64,000 nucleotides of DNA from DTU015 sp012837895 (lineage in GTDB: Bacteria; Bacillota; Sulfobacillia; Fermentithermobacillales; Fermentithermobacillaceae): contig JBMNKH010000001.1 in assembly GCA_050952085.1 (NCBI GenBank), forward strand, positions 124,001 to 188,000, written 5' to 3'. How positions within the stretch are numbered: position 1 is the stretch's first letter; every line of letters begins with the position of its first letter. The position numbers and the translations under genes are program-made. Below are positions 50,243-59,302 of the stretch, one piece after another. Under the pieces are notes generated by a model that saw only the letters and a program-made list of their open reading frames with translations, did no database searches and was not told where the DNA came from.

Positions 50243-53200
50243 TCAGCGGTTCTCAAGACGCATGCTAAATACTTTGGAAACACCGGGCTCTTCCATGGTA
50301 ATCCCATATATTATATCTGCGACTTCCATGGTAGACTCCTGGTGGGTTATTACAATAAACTGTGTTTGTTCTGAATACCTTTTCAGGAACTGGGCAAACC
50401 GGACCACGTTTGCTTCGTCCAAGGATGAATCCACTTCATCCAGGACTATTACCGGCGAAGGTTTTGCTGAAAGGATGGAAAAGATCAGAGCTATCCCGCA
50501 AAGAGACCTTTCTCCTCCTGATAGGAGGTTGAATTGCTTATGTCTCCTTCCAGGGGGCTCTGCATGCACTTCAACCCCCATCGTATCCTCCACAAGCTTG
50601 AGTTTGCCCCGGCCTCCTCCGAAAAGCTCACTGAAGATCAGCTGGAAGTTCTCATCCACCTTTTCGAAGGTCTCTATGAAACGTTTCTCGATTTCCCGTC
50701 TAATCAACTCCCTGGCGCGGTTGAGCTCAACTATGGCATCTTCCACGTCCTTCATTTCACTGCAGATGCCCTCTATCCGTTCTGACAGCTCCTTGAAATC
50801 CTGTTCCGCTTTCAGGTTGACTGTACCCAGGGACTTGATGGACATATCAATGATCTCAACCTGGTTCAGGGCTTCCTGCCGTTCTATCCGGGGATGCTCA
50901 TATGAGCCTGGATCCTGAATTCCGTACCTGGATGCGATCAGTTTCCTCGTATCTGAGAGCGCCGCCTCCAGGGATTCAAGTTCAAGCCGGCTGTCGGCAA
51001 TCCTGGACTTGAGGGACGTTTGCTCCAGCCTCAAAGACTCGATTCTTGCCACAGACTGCTCCAGGAATTGCCTCAGCGATTCTGCCTGGCTTGAAAGTTC
51101 GGAAATCTGGGTGCTCAATTCCCCCATCCGTCCCTCAAGAGCTGGTATTGACTCTCCCAGGGACGTCTCATCGGAACTAAGCTCTTCCCTCAGTACTTCC
51201 AATCTGGCCAATTCCTTGCATTCTTCATCAAGGTTTTTCCCGGTGGAGACAGCTTCCCCCCTCAGGTTTTCCAATTGTCTCACGAGCGAGCTCAGGCTTT
51301 GCTCCAACTCTTGTTTCTCGCGGCTCAGCCCGGCGATACGATCTGAATACTGCTCATCAATGCTCAGCCTGTCCCTAATCTGGGTTTCAAACTGCTTAAG
51401 TTCTTTTTCCTGCTCCGCCAAGATGTCAGAGATATGTTGTTCAGTGGCTGAAATCTCGTTCATTTGACTAAGCAGCTCTTGTTCAGCAGCTTTCATGAGT
51501 TCTACCTGCTCTTGGTTACTTACTATCTCTCCCCTGGCCTGCTCCAGGCTCTGCTCCAGTTGCAGCGCCTTTTCCTGCGACCTGGTCACTGATGTACCAG
51601 CCAAGAGGGCATCCTCCCTGGCTTGCTCCAGGTCTTGAGTGAGGGCCGCAAGTTTTTGTTCCAGGGAAAGGATTTCCGAGCGGACTGCGCTTAACTCACC
51701 GTTCACTTTGCCGATCTCAGAAGCTAAGGAAGATAGTTCCTGCTTTCTCAGGAAGATAGACTCGTGCCTGGGAGCTTCTCCTCCGGTTATTGCGCCTCCA
51801 GCTTGTATGTTCTCGCCGCCCAAGGTAACCACCCTGGTAACCCACCCTGATTCTTTCATGAAAGCCAGGGCATGGTCCATGGTGTCTGCAAGTACCACCC
51901 TGCCAAACAAGTACTCGGCACATGGGATTAAGTCATCGTTGTACTGCACCACTGAGATAAGGGGCCTCACCCCTGGTACCCTGGACAAAGCATGCACAGC
52001 TCTTGGGTGGAGTTTGCCTGGTCTTAACAGGTTGAGAGGCAACAAGGTGCAGCGGCCGCTCTTGTGTTTCTTCAGGAAATCTATGGCTGCCTTCGCTGCC
52101 TCTTCGTCAGTCACCACTATATTCTCTGCCGCCCCTCCTACTGCCGCAGAAAGGGCCGGAACATATTTTGCGTCACACCAAAAAAGTTCTGCCACAGAAC
52201 CTATGATTCCATCCAGCACCGACTGCTCCCGGGCAGTAAGTATCGCCCGGGGGCCCTTTCCATAGCCCTCGAAAGATTTCTCCATTTCTTCAAGCAGCCG
52301 CTTTCTCGTAGCTATCCTGGTGCGCTGCGCCTCCAGCCTCTTCTGCTCTGAAACTACTTCTCTCACTCGAGTCCTAATCTTACTAACCTGTTCTTCAAGG
52401 ATCCGGCAAGTTGCCCGGCTCAATCTGTGTCTCTCTGCGTTTTGGGCCAGACCTTGCCTGGTCTCCTCAAGTTCCCGTTCAAACCGTGATACTTGCTCGT
52501 TAAGAGACGCAAGGCGCACGTTAATCTCAACGGTTTCCCGGCGCTTATCCTCAAACTGCTCCCTGAGCTTGTCCTTGGCCTGTTGCAGCCGGCTAAGCCG
52601 GGCAGTAGACGATGCCATGCTTTCCCTGATCCCGATTACCTTTTCGCTCAAAGACCTCCATTGAGTTTCAAATCCTTGCCTCTCATTCTCAAGCCGGTCA
52701 AGTTCGGCGCACGTCACCGTAAGTCTGCCAGAAACACTCTCACGCTGCTCCAACAGTTCAGCCTCACGGCCGGACAAGGAAGCTATCTCCCGCTGGAGCA
52801 CATTTTGACGCACCTTCCTGGTTTCGATCTCCCTGGACACCAGGGCAAGTTTACCTCTGGTTGAGTCCCTGCTCTTCTCTAACTCAAGGAGTTGGGAGGC
52901 AACTTGTTCCCTTTCGGCAATTCCCGACTTTAGCTTGTCCTCTACGGCTTCCAGTTTGCTCTTAGCAGGACCTAGCCCTCCCTCCAAGGCATGGGCAGCT
53001 GCAATGCTTTCCTCCAGTTCTCTTGTGTACCTGTTAATGCGCCGCACAACATTCTGGACGCGCCTGGATTCCTCTTGCTCCTGATAGAGCCACATAGCCA
53101 GCTCAACATCATTCTTCTCGCTTACGAGGCGGTGATACTCCCTGGCTGTCTCCCAGTCGGCCTGGAGAGCTTTCTTGCGTTCCTCGAGTTCAACCAAGAG

Positions 53201-53761
53201 ATCCGACAGGCGGACCAAATCCTCCCTTGCCCCTCTCAGCCTATTTTCAACTTCCCTCTCGCGCAGCCTGAAGCGTGACACCCCTGAAGCTTCTTCTATC
53301 CAAACTCTCCTGTCCTCAGGCCTGCCCCCTGCAAGTTCCTGAATGGTGCCCTGTCCTATTACCACATAACCTGTATGGGAAAGGCCGGTCCCCAGCAAGC
53401 TTTCATATATGTCCTTCCAACGGCACACCTTGTCGTTGATCCTGTACTCCCCAGTCCCGTCGCGGGCAAAACGCCTCATGATCTCCTGTTCGCCCTCGTC
53501 AAACACACCCTCTAACAGGAGCCTCACTTCAGCCATGCCCATAGCTTTGCGCCGCCTTGTCCCGGAAAAGACGATCTCTTCCAGCTTATTGCAGCGCAAC
53601 AGCCTGGCATTATGTTCTCCCAGGACCCACCTAAGCGCATCAGCAAGGTTTGATTTGCCGCAGCCGTTGGGACCGACAATGGCTGTTATACCCTCTCCGA
53701 ATACCAATTCAGTCCGATCGCAGAATGACTTAAACCCCTGCACTGTCATTGTTTTTAGCAA
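50243..53761 (-). CDS. smc: Chromosome segregation protein SMC
   Basis: A 1172-residue SMC. The start is TTG at 53759-53761, nine bases after GGAGG, giving LKTMTVQGFKSFCDRTEL at the N-terminus, the usual SMC beginning; the frame to 53806 is longer but unsupported. Walker A is VGPNGCGKSNLADALRWVLGE (about 32). Long coiled coils (about 170-500 and 665-1010) flank the hinge (about 505-650, with SVAELFWCDAKYVPALSAAVGG). The C-terminal head has LLSGGERSLCGIAL and Walker B VIVLDEVDSSLDEANV. With ScpA and ScpB it compacts and individualises the origins. ScpAB are not in this window. Confidence 0.97.
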   Translation of the reverse strand: MLKTMTVQGFKSFCDRTELVFGEGITAIVGPNGCGKSNLADALRWVLGEHNARLLRCNKLEEIVFSGTRRRKAMGMAEVRLLLEGVFDEGEQEIMRRFARDGTGEYRINDKVCRWKDIYESLLGTGLSHTGYVVIGQGTIQELAGGRPEDRRVWIEEASGVSRFRLREREVENRLRGAREDLVRLSDLLVELEERKKALQADWETAREYHRLVSEKNDVELAMWLYQEQEESRRVQNVVRRINRYTRELEESIAAAHALEGGLGPAKSKLEAVEDKLKSGIAEREQVASQLLELEKSRDSTRGKLALVSREIETRKVRQNVLQREIASLSGREAELLEQRESVSGRLTVTCAELDRLENERQGFETQWRSLSEKVIGIRESMASSTARLSRLQQAKDKLREQFEDKRRETVEINVRLASLNEQVSRFERELEETRQGLAQNAERHRLSRATCRILEEQVSKIRTRVREVVSEQKRLEAQRTRIATRKRLLEEMEKSFEGYGKGPRAILTAREQSVLDGIIGSVAELFWCDAKYVPALSAAVGGAAENIVVTDEEAAKAAIDFLKKHKSGRCTLLPLNLLRPGKLHPRAVHALSRVPGVRPLISVVQYNDDLIPCAEYLFGRVVLADTMDHALAFMKESGWVTRVVTLGGENIQAGGAITGGEAPRHESIFLRKQELSSLASEIGKVNGELSAVRSEILSLEQKLAALTQDLEQAREDALLAGTSVTRSQEKALQLEQSLEQARGEIVSNQEQVELMKAAEQELLSQMNEISATEQHISDILAEQEKELKQFETQIRDRLSIDEQYSDRIAGLSREKQELEQSLSSLVRQLENLRGEAVSTGKNLDEECKELARLEVLREELSSDETSLGESIPALEGRMGELSTQISELSSQAESLRQFLEQSVARIESLRLEQTSLKSRIADSRLELESLEAALSDTRKLIASRYGIQDPGSYEHPRIERQEALNQVEIIDMSIKSLGTVNLKAEQDFKELSERIEGICSEMKDVEDAIVELNRARELIRREIEKRFIETFEKVDENFQLIFSELFGGGRGKLKLVEDTMGVEVHAEPPGRRHKQFNLLSGGERSLCGIALIFSILSAKPSPVIVLDEVDSSLDEANVVRFAQFLKRYSEQTQFIVITHQESTMEVADIIYGITMEEPGVSKVFSMRLENR

Positions 53762-53843
53762 AACCGGCAGCCTCCTGACACTATTCATGTATCTATATTT
53801 ATACAACTTATGTAAAGGATTATCAGGTTACGGCTATAACGCT

Positions 53844-53861
53844 ATAACATGTCCATGTTAT
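53844..53861. promoter_or_regulatory. Perfect palindrome before the S24-like regulator gene
   Basis: ATAACATG-tc-CATGTTAT is an eight-base perfect inverted repeat, 26 bases before the TTG start of the regulator gene and about 85 bases before smc. A direct repeat CTATAACgCTATAACa overlaps its left edge. It is the likely operator for the adjacent DNA-binding protein. Confidence 0.55.
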
Positions 53862-53886
53862 CTAATCTGCCGGGAGTGAAACCCTT

Positions 53887-54450
53887 TTGTCTAGAATCGA
53901 CCAGATGGCCCAGCTTGTACTGGCTGATCCAACTATAACAGCTAAGGAACTTGCACAAAAGATGGGTTATGCCGAACAGAAGTCAGTCTACTACTGGCTT
54001 GAGAAAGCTGGCTACCGGGGGATGAAGGACTTCAAGAAGTCTGTATTGTCCGGATGTTTTCAGTTTGCAAAGGTACCAGGGGAAATACCGGCGGTGAAAG
54101 ATTCAATTAAGCTTCCTATACCGCTTTATACCGGTGACAGGATGAGGAGTCTTGACTGTTCGGAATTCCTGCATTCCCGCCTTGGGCCCGAATCCTTCGC
54201 TATACAGGTTTCAGGTGAAAAGTCCGGGCATCCGGGGAGCCCCGGTGACATCCTCATAATAGACCCTGAAGCGCCCTGCGACCAGGGGAGTATTGTGCTG
54301 GTAAGCATCAACGGCAGGCCCCACCAAGCCAGGGTGTATTACATGCCCGGCAAATCTCCGATCTACGTGGACACAGATAACCCAAGCTTACTCCTGTCCC
54401 CTGACTTCGTCATGGGTAAAGTTGTTTTTGTTGTGAAGCACGCCATCTGA
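53887..54450 (+). CDS. Helix-turn-helix protein with LexA/S24-like C-terminal domain
   Basis: A 187-residue protein. The N-terminal 55 residues look like a winged or helix-turn-helix domain (ITAKELAQKMGYAEQKSVYYWLEK). The C-terminal 110 residues resemble the S24 (LexA/phage-repressor) fold: ESFAIQVSGEKSGHPGSPGDILIIDPEAPCDQGSIVLVSINGR. A Ser remains near the expected nucleophile position, but the matching Lys is not evident, so self-cleavage is doubtful. The TTG start has GGGAG upstream. It is the only plus-strand gene in the rnc-smc block, and its 3' end overlaps rnc tail-to-tail by 63 bases. It may be a stress-responsive repressor. Confidence 0.6.
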   Translation: MSRIDQMAQLVLADPTITAKELAQKMGYAEQKSVYYWLEKAGYRGMKDFKKSVLSGCFQFAKVPGEIPAVKDSIKLPIPLYTGDRMRSLDCSEFLHSRLGPESFAIQVSGEKSGHPGSPGDILIIDPEAPCDQGSIVLVSINGRPHQARVYYMPGKSPIYVDTDNPSLLLSPDFVMGKVVFVVKHAI

Positions 54451-55137
54451 GTATCCGTTACAGACCAGCCAGTTTCTTGCGGCATCCTCCTCAGCTTCTT
54501 TCTTGGAAGACCCCTTTCCCTCAGACACCTGGCTGCCGTCAATTACACAAGCAACTGTGTATTCAGGCATATGATCCGGACCTGTCACGTCCAGCATCTC
54601 ATACTCAAGCTTGGATCCGGGGGTCCTTTGTACAATTTCTTGCAGCAAAGTCTTTGGATCCACAGGCACGGCTTCCAGTTCCTTGTCCAGCAGCAATTCT
54701 TCCGCCAGCGAACGTACAAATTCCCACCCGTGCTGGATAAAATACGCCCCGAAAAAAGCTTCAAGAGCTCCGGCCAGGATCCTAGGGCGCGTGCGGCCGC
54801 CTGTGAGTTCCTCCCCACGTCCGAGTCTTAGATGTCGCCCCAACTCCACATCTTTTGCAAGGCTCGCCAGGGAAGCTCCTGAAACCAGGCTGGCTCTCAT
54901 TCTTGTAAGATCCCCTTCAGGAACGTGAGGATAGTGCTGGTAGAGGTGAAGCCCTACCGCCAAGGAGAGCACCGCGTCCCCTAGAAACTCCAGTCTTTCG
55001 TTGGAGGAACTAGCATCGCCATGCTCATTTGAATAGGAAATGTGGGTAAAAGCCTGTGTCCTAAGTCCAGGCTCAAGCGAGCTTACCGCATCGTTGAATA
55101 TTGTCTTTAGCCGATGTATTTTCTCAGTACCAGGCAA
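54388..55137 (-). CDS. rnc: Ribonuclease III
   Basis: A 249-residue RNase III. The catalytic signature NERLEFLGDAVLSLAVGLHL (about 44-63) holds the metal-binding Glu and Asp residues, and ALEAFFGAYFIQHG follows. The C-terminal dsRNA-binding domain (about 165-230) has PGSKLEYEML, VCVID-type strand and GKGSSKKEAEEDAARNWL. The start is TTG at 55135-55137, nine bases after GGAGG and inside the 3' end of fabF (31-base overlap); the longer frame to 55227 has no support. The last 20 residues extend past the usual end and are encoded by the bases overlapping the convergent S24-like gene. Confidence 0.94.
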   Translation of the reverse strand: MPGTEKIHRLKTIFNDAVSSLEPGLRTQAFTHISYSNEHGDASSSNERLEFLGDAVLSLAVGLHLYQHYPHVPEGDLTRMRASLVSGASLASLAKDVELGRHLRLGRGEELTGGRTRPRILAGALEAFFGAYFIQHGWEFVRSLAEELLLDKELEAVPVDPKTLLQEIVQRTPGSKLEYEMLDVTGPDHMPEYTVACVIDGSQVSEGKGSSKKEAEEDAARNWLVCNGYSDGVLHNKNNFTHDEVRGQE

Positions 55138-56348
55138 GCATTCTGCCCTCCGAAACCAAAAGAATTTTTCAGTGCCAGGTTGATTTCTCCAGGCCTTGCC
55201 CTGTTGGGCACGTAATTCAAATCGCATTCAGGATCAGGTGTTTCGTAGTTTATCGTAGGTGGCACTACCTTGCTCTTTATGGCCAACACAGTGGCTATAG
55301 TCTCCACGGCACCGGCGGCCCCGAGCAAGTGGCCTGTCATGGACTTAGTAGATGAAATCATCACTTCATAGGCCCTGTCACCCAGTGCGCCCTTTATGGC
55401 CTTCGTCTCATTGACATCGTTATACGGTGTGGAAGAACCGTGGGCGTTTACGTAATCTATCTCGCCTGGACTTACCCGGGCATCCATCATTGCAGCTTCC
55501 ATGGCACGCCTGGCTCCTTCCCCTTCAGGGGCAGGAGCAGTGATGTGGTATGCATCAGAAGCCATTCCATAGCCGACTATCTCAGCATATATGTTTGCGT
55601 TCCGGCCCAGGGCATGGGTAAGCTCCTCCAGGATCAGCACTCCTGCGCCTTCACCGATCACAAAGCCGTCCCGGTGCTTATCAAAAGGGCGGCAAGCTCT
55701 TGAGACCAGGTGATTGCTGGTTGACAAAGCTCTCATACTGCAAAACCCGGCAATGGTCAGAGGCTGTATCGCAGCCTCAGAACCGCCGGCAACCATTACG
55801 TCTGCGTAGTTGCCTTGGATAAGCCTAAAAGCTTTTCCAATGGCATTGGCACCGGAAGCACAAGCTGTGACTATCGTGCTTATAGGCCCCTTAAGCCCAA
55901 GGGCAATGGACGTCTGCCCCGCAGCCATATTCGGGATTATCATCGGTATGAAAAACGGTGAAACCCTGTCTGGGCCCATAGACCGGAAGCGGTCGTACTG
56001 AGCGGTAACGGTTTCAAGGCCTGCCAACCCCGTCCCCATTATCACCCCGGCCCTTTCAGGGTGGAAGCGCCCGGCGATTCCCGAATCCTCTACTGCCATC
56101 CGGGAACACGCCACAGCCATTTGGGTGAACCTGTCCATCTTCCTTGCGTCCCTGCGTTCCAGGTACAACTCAGGGTCGAAGTCTGCCTCTCCTGCAATCC
56201 TAGACGGGAGGCCGGTTGCATCAAACCTGGTAATCTCCCTTATGCCCGGTTTCCCTCCTGCAAGACTGTCCCAAAACTCAGGCAGCCCTATGCCAATAGG
56301 GCTTATGACACCCATTCCTGTTACAACCACTCGTCTTCGCGAAACCAT
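55107..56348 (-). CDS. fabF: Beta-ketoacyl-ACP synthase II
   Basis: A 413-residue thiolase-fold condensing enzyme that elongates acyl-ACP with malonyl-ACP. The catalytic Cys is in STIVTACASGANAIG (about 163), with the two His in YVNAHGSSTPYND and MTGHLLGAAGAVE. The C-terminal NSFGFGGQNACLVLRKY is typical. The ATG at 56348 has GGGAGG six bases upstream. It is the usual neighbour of acpP and overlaps rnc. Confidence 0.97.
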   Translation of the reverse strand: MVSRRRVVVTGMGVISPIGIGLPEFWDSLAGGKPGIREITRFDATGLPSRIAGEADFDPELYLERRDARKMDRFTQMAVACSRMAVEDSGIAGRFHPERAGVIMGTGLAGLETVTAQYDRFRSMGPDRVSPFFIPMIIPNMAAGQTSIALGLKGPISTIVTACASGANAIGKAFRLIQGNYADVMVAGGSEAAIQPLTIAGFCSMRALSTSNHLVSRACRPFDKHRDGFVIGEGAGVLILEELTHALGRNANIYAEIVGYGMASDAYHITAPAPEGEGARRAMEAAMMDARVSPGEIDYVNAHGSSTPYNDVNETKAIKGALGDRAYEVMISSTKSMTGHLLGAAGAVETIATVLAIKSKVVPPTINYETPDPECDLNYVPNRARPGEINLALKNSFGFGGQNACLVLRKYIG

Positions 56349-56381
56349 CACCGGCCTCCCGCCTTACAGCTCAAAAGGATA

Positions 56382-56407
56382 GCAGGGCCTCATCCGGAAG
56401 GCCCTGC
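56382..56407 (-). terminator. Intercistronic hairpin between acpP and fabF
   Basis: GCAGGGCCT and AGGCCCTGC form a perfect nine-pair stem with an eight-base loop (56382-56390 with 56399-56407). On the transcribed strand it is followed by TATCCTTTTG, a weak T-tract. It lies just after the acpP stop and probably attenuates transcription or protects the acpP message so that ACP exceeds FabF. Confidence 0.55.
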
Positions 56408-56416
56408 GCCTGACCC

Positions 56417-56659
56417 TCATTCTCTAGTGTGTTCCACCAAGTAGTCTACTGCATCTTGCACAGTAGACATATTCTCAGCATCCTCGTCGGATATTGTTAT
56501 CCCAAACTCACTTTCAAAAGCCATTATCAGATCAACTATCTCCAGAGAATCGGCACCCAGGTCATCGATGAACGAAGCCTCCAGGGTCACCAGAGACTCT
56601 TCAACACCCAGTTGATCCACTATAATCTTCTTCACCTTTTCAAAAATCTTATCTGCCAT
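56417..56659 (-). CDS. acpP: Acyl carrier protein
   Basis: An 80-residue ACP with the phosphopantetheine attachment site in DDLGADSLEIVDLIM (Ser near 36-37) and the acidic helix-II region that docks with FAS enzymes. It sits between fabG and fabF as usual and has a strong ribosome site (AGGAGG). Confidence 0.97.
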   Translation of the reverse strand: MADKIFEKVKKIIVDQLGVEESLVTLEASFIDDLGADSLEIVDLIMAFESEFGITISDEDAENMSTVQDAVDYLVEHTRE

Positions 56660-56685
56660 GCCAATTCACCTCCTTGCCAGAAGCC

Positions 56686-57441
56686 CTATAAAATCAACCC
56701 GGAAGACAAACCCCCGTCAACAGGCAGGACCTGTCCTGTAATATACCCAGCCTGTGGCGATGACAAGAACGCCACTGCATAAGCTACGTCGGCCGGAGTA
56801 CCGGGCCTACCCAAAGGTATCTGCCGCTTGAACGCCTCTTTCACATCCAAAGGCAAGTTTTCTGTCATATCTGTAGATATGTATCCGGGCGCCACTACAT
56901 TCGCTGTAATCCCATATCTTGCCATCTCCTTGGCGAGGCTTTTGGTGAAGCCAATTATCCCGGCCTTCGCTGCAGCATAGTTTGCTTGTCCCGGGTTGCC
57001 CCTCAAAGCCACTACCGAAGAGATGTTGACTATCCGTCCTCTTCTTCTCCGGGCCATACTTCTAACGGCCCACTTTGTGACGTTGTACACCCCCTTCAAG
57101 TTAGTGTCCAGGACTTGATCCCAGTCATCCTCGCTCATCCTGATTAGCAGGGCATCCCGGGTTATACCTGCGTTGCCAACCAGGACCTCAATAGGCCCTA
57201 GTAGTTCTTCGCTACACTGGACAAGGTGCTTGGCAGCATCATACATAGACACGTCACACTGAAGCGCCACAGCCCTGCCTCCTGCTTGCTCTACAAGTCT
57301 TACAGTCTCAAGGGCCCCTGCTTCATCTGCCAGGTAGTTCACGGCAATATCAAACCCGCTCCTGGCCAGTTCTACTGCACAAGCTCTCCCGATACCCCTG
57401 GACGCTCCCGTTACCAAAGCGACAGGACGATCGAGCATCAT
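56686..57441 (-). CDS. fabG: 3-oxoacyl-ACP reductase
   Basis: A 251-residue short-chain dehydrogenase that reduces beta-ketoacyl-ACP with NADPH. The cofactor loop is VTGASRGIGRACAVEL. The catalytic Ser (NISSVVALRGN) and Tyr-x3-Lys (ANYAAAKAG) are present, with NAG in VLVGNAGIT. The start is ATG 57439-57441, overlapping the fabD stop codon (ATGA) and ten bases after AAGGAGG. Confidence 0.96.
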   Translation of the reverse strand: MMLDRPVALVTGASRGIGRACAVELARSGFDIAVNYLADEAGALETVRLVEQAGGRAVALQCDVSMYDAAKHLVQCSEELLGPIEVLVGNAGITRDALLIRMSEDDWDQVLDTNLKGVYNVTKWAVRSMARRRRGRIVNISSVVALRGNPGQANYAAAKAGIIGFTKSLAKEMARYGITANVVAPGYISTDMTENLPLDVKEAFKRQIPLGRPGTPADVAYAVAFLSSPQAGYITGQVLPVDGGLSSGLIL

Positions 57442-58382
57442 TCTAACCAAGCCTCCTTGTGAGAATCAAGCACGTCATCAAGATCTTCAGGGGCACCAAA
57501 CCTCACAAAGCGAATCCCAGGATTGATTCTCCGCCCAAATCCGCAAAGAGTCTTGCCCGGGCCTGCCTCAACAAACAAGGAGGCACCGTCACTTATCATA
57601 TTTTCAACGGCAACTTGCCACAGCACCGGAGACGTAACCTGCCTTACAAGAGCTTGCTTTATCTCCCGGACTGTAGACACTGTCTTGCCTGTAACATTGG
57701 TATAAACCGGCACAGAAGGAGGTCTTATGGCCATAGTATCCAGGTCTCTTTGGAGCTTAAGGGCAGCAGGCTCCATAAGTACGCAATGAAACGGTGCGCT
57801 TACAGGAATGGGAATAGCCCTGCCTCCCCTTTCCTGAACTGTCTTGCATACGTGTGCTACAGCTTTGGTTTCACCGGAAATCACAATCTGTCCAGGGCAG
57901 TTGTAATTGGCTCCTGTAACTACTCCATGCTTAGAAGACGCAAAACATAAAGCTTCTAGTTCGGCGCAAGGCATGCCCATAATTGCTGCCATACTACCTT
58001 TGCCTGGGGGGCATGCTTCCTGCATGTACAACCCACGTCTCCGGGTTAGCATTACTGCGTCCTCAAAAGCTAAGCTGCCTGCGACAACCAGGGCGCTGTA
58101 TTCACCCAGACTGAAACCTGCCACCATATCCGGCCTTAACCCATGGGACTCAAGAACCCTTGCACAAGCAATGCTTACAACGAGTATTGCAGGTTGGGCG
58201 TTATGGGTAAGCGTGAGCTGTTCAGCAGGTCCATGGATAATAAGCTCCGACAGTCCAAATCCCAAAGCCTGGTCGGCAGTATCAAAGACTTCCCTTGCAA
58301 CAGGGTAGTTGTCATAAAGCTGTTTACCCATACCCGGGTACTGGCTGCCCTGTCCTGGGAATATCCAAGCGACGCTGGCCAA
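57438..58382 (-). CDS. fabD: Malonyl-CoA:ACP transacylase
   Basis: A 314-residue acyltransferase that loads malonate on ACP. The N-terminal FPGQGSQYPGMGKQL and the active-site AGFSLGEYSALVVAG (Ser near 92) are intact, with the His in VSAPFHCVLMEPA near 200. The start is TTG at 58380-58382 with a modest AGGA upstream. It is followed by fabG with an ATGA overlap. Confidence 0.96.
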   Translation of the reverse strand: MASVAWIFPGQGSQYPGMGKQLYDNYPVAREVFDTADQALGFGLSELIIHGPAEQLTLTHNAQPAILVVSIACARVLESHGLRPDMVAGFSLGEYSALVVAGSLAFEDAVMLTRRRGLYMQEACPPGKGSMAAIMGMPCAELEALCFASSKHGVVTGANYNCPGQIVISGETKAVAHVCKTVQERGGRAIPIPVSAPFHCVLMEPAALKLQRDLDTMAIRPPSVPVYTNVTGKTVSTVREIKQALVRQVTSPVLWQVAVENMISDGASLFVEAGPGKTLCGFGRRINPGIRFVRFGAPEDLDDVLDSHKEAWLE

Positions 58383-58403
58383 TTCCTACACCCGCCCACT
58401 GAG

Positions 58404-59261
58404 TCATATAAGCCTGGCAGGAATGGCTAACAAAGCAAGAGTGCCAGGCCCTGTGTGAGTACCGATTATAGCCCCGATTTCAGTTTCAAAAAACCTAGTG
58501 ACCGAAAACCCGGCTTGAGCCCTTTCTTTAAGCAAGGCAGCTTCCCTGGGGGCATCGGCATGTGAGATGCAAAGATAGACTTCTTCTTCTCCTGCCAGCC
58601 GCTCTTTGGCAATCTCAACCATCCTGGGGATTACCTTGTCCTTTCCCCTGACCCTCTCTATAGCTGTTACATAGCCTTCTTTGTCCAGGGACAGTACGGG
58701 CTTCATGTTGAGCAGGGTGCCCAGAAAATGTGCTGCTTTCCCGATCCTGCCGTTTCGCGCAAGGTAGTCGAGGGTATCAACGCAGAAAACAGTCACTGCG
58801 CTGTCACGCATACGGTTTACAAATGCAGCGATTTCATCAAGGGATTTGCCTTCATCAGACATCTCCTGAGCCAGAATGGCCATCACCCCGTACATCCCCG
58901 ACGCGCATTTTGAGTCAATCACCTCAATTTGCCTGTCAGGAAGCGCCTGCCTGGCGATGATTGCCGATTGATAAGTGCCGCTAAGGGCAGATGAAAGGGT
59001 GATTGCCAGCACAGCTGAACCATCTGCGCTCAGCCGGTCAAAAACTAGTTCAAAATCCCAAGGCGATGGTTGTGATGTCCGTGCAATATGTGCAGAAGAC
59101 ACCAGTTTTTCATAGAACGCTTTCCCGCGCAGCTCGTAACCGTCTTTGAAAGACTCGTCGCCAAAATGCACGTTCAAAGGAACAACAGTGATTCCCAAAC
59201 TTTCAAGAAACTTAGGTTCAAAGTCCTGGGCACTGTCGGTAACAATCTTAACCTGAGCCAT
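58404..59261 (-). CDS. DegV family fatty-acid-binding protein (FakB-like)
   Basis: A 285-residue DegV protein. The signature VKIVTDSAQDF is at the N-terminus, and HIARTSQPSPWDFE matches the TSQPS loop that binds the fatty-acid carboxylate in FakB proteins. The second domain shows EIGAIIGTHTGPGTLALLAI, typical of the family. FakB carries exogenous fatty acids to the kinase FakA, giving acyl-phosphate for PlsY. The start is ATG 59259-59261, ten bases after GAAAGGGG. Its place between plsX and fabD, where many Bacillota have fabH or fabK, ties it to lipid synthesis. FakA is not in the window. Confidence 0.88.
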   Translation of the reverse strand: MAQVKIVTDSAQDFEPKFLESLGITVVPLNVHFGDESFKDGYELRGKAFYEKLVSSAHIARTSQPSPWDFELVFDRLSADGSAVLAITLSSALSGTYQSAIIARQALPDRQIEVIDSKCASGMYGVMAILAQEMSDEGKSLDEIAAFVNRMRDSAVTVFCVDTLDYLARNGRIGKAAHFLGTLLNMKPVLSLDKEGYVTAIERVRGKDKVIPRMVEIAKERLAGEEEVYLCISHADAPREAALLKERAQAGFSVTRFFETEIGAIIGTHTGPGTLALLAIPARLI

Positions 59262-59302
59262 ATCATATATGCCCCTTTCACAATCTGATCCACCGAGACA
59301 AA

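Noticed and set aside
53887..54450. Calling this gene lexA
   Set aside because: The helix-turn-helix and Ser region differ from LexA, the cleavage site and catalytic Lys are not evident, and no SOS box is seen.
55138..55227. 30-codon N-terminal extension of RNase III
   Set aside because: It lies wholly in fabF coding sequence; TTG 55137 with GGAGG nine bases upstream gives the normal N-terminus.
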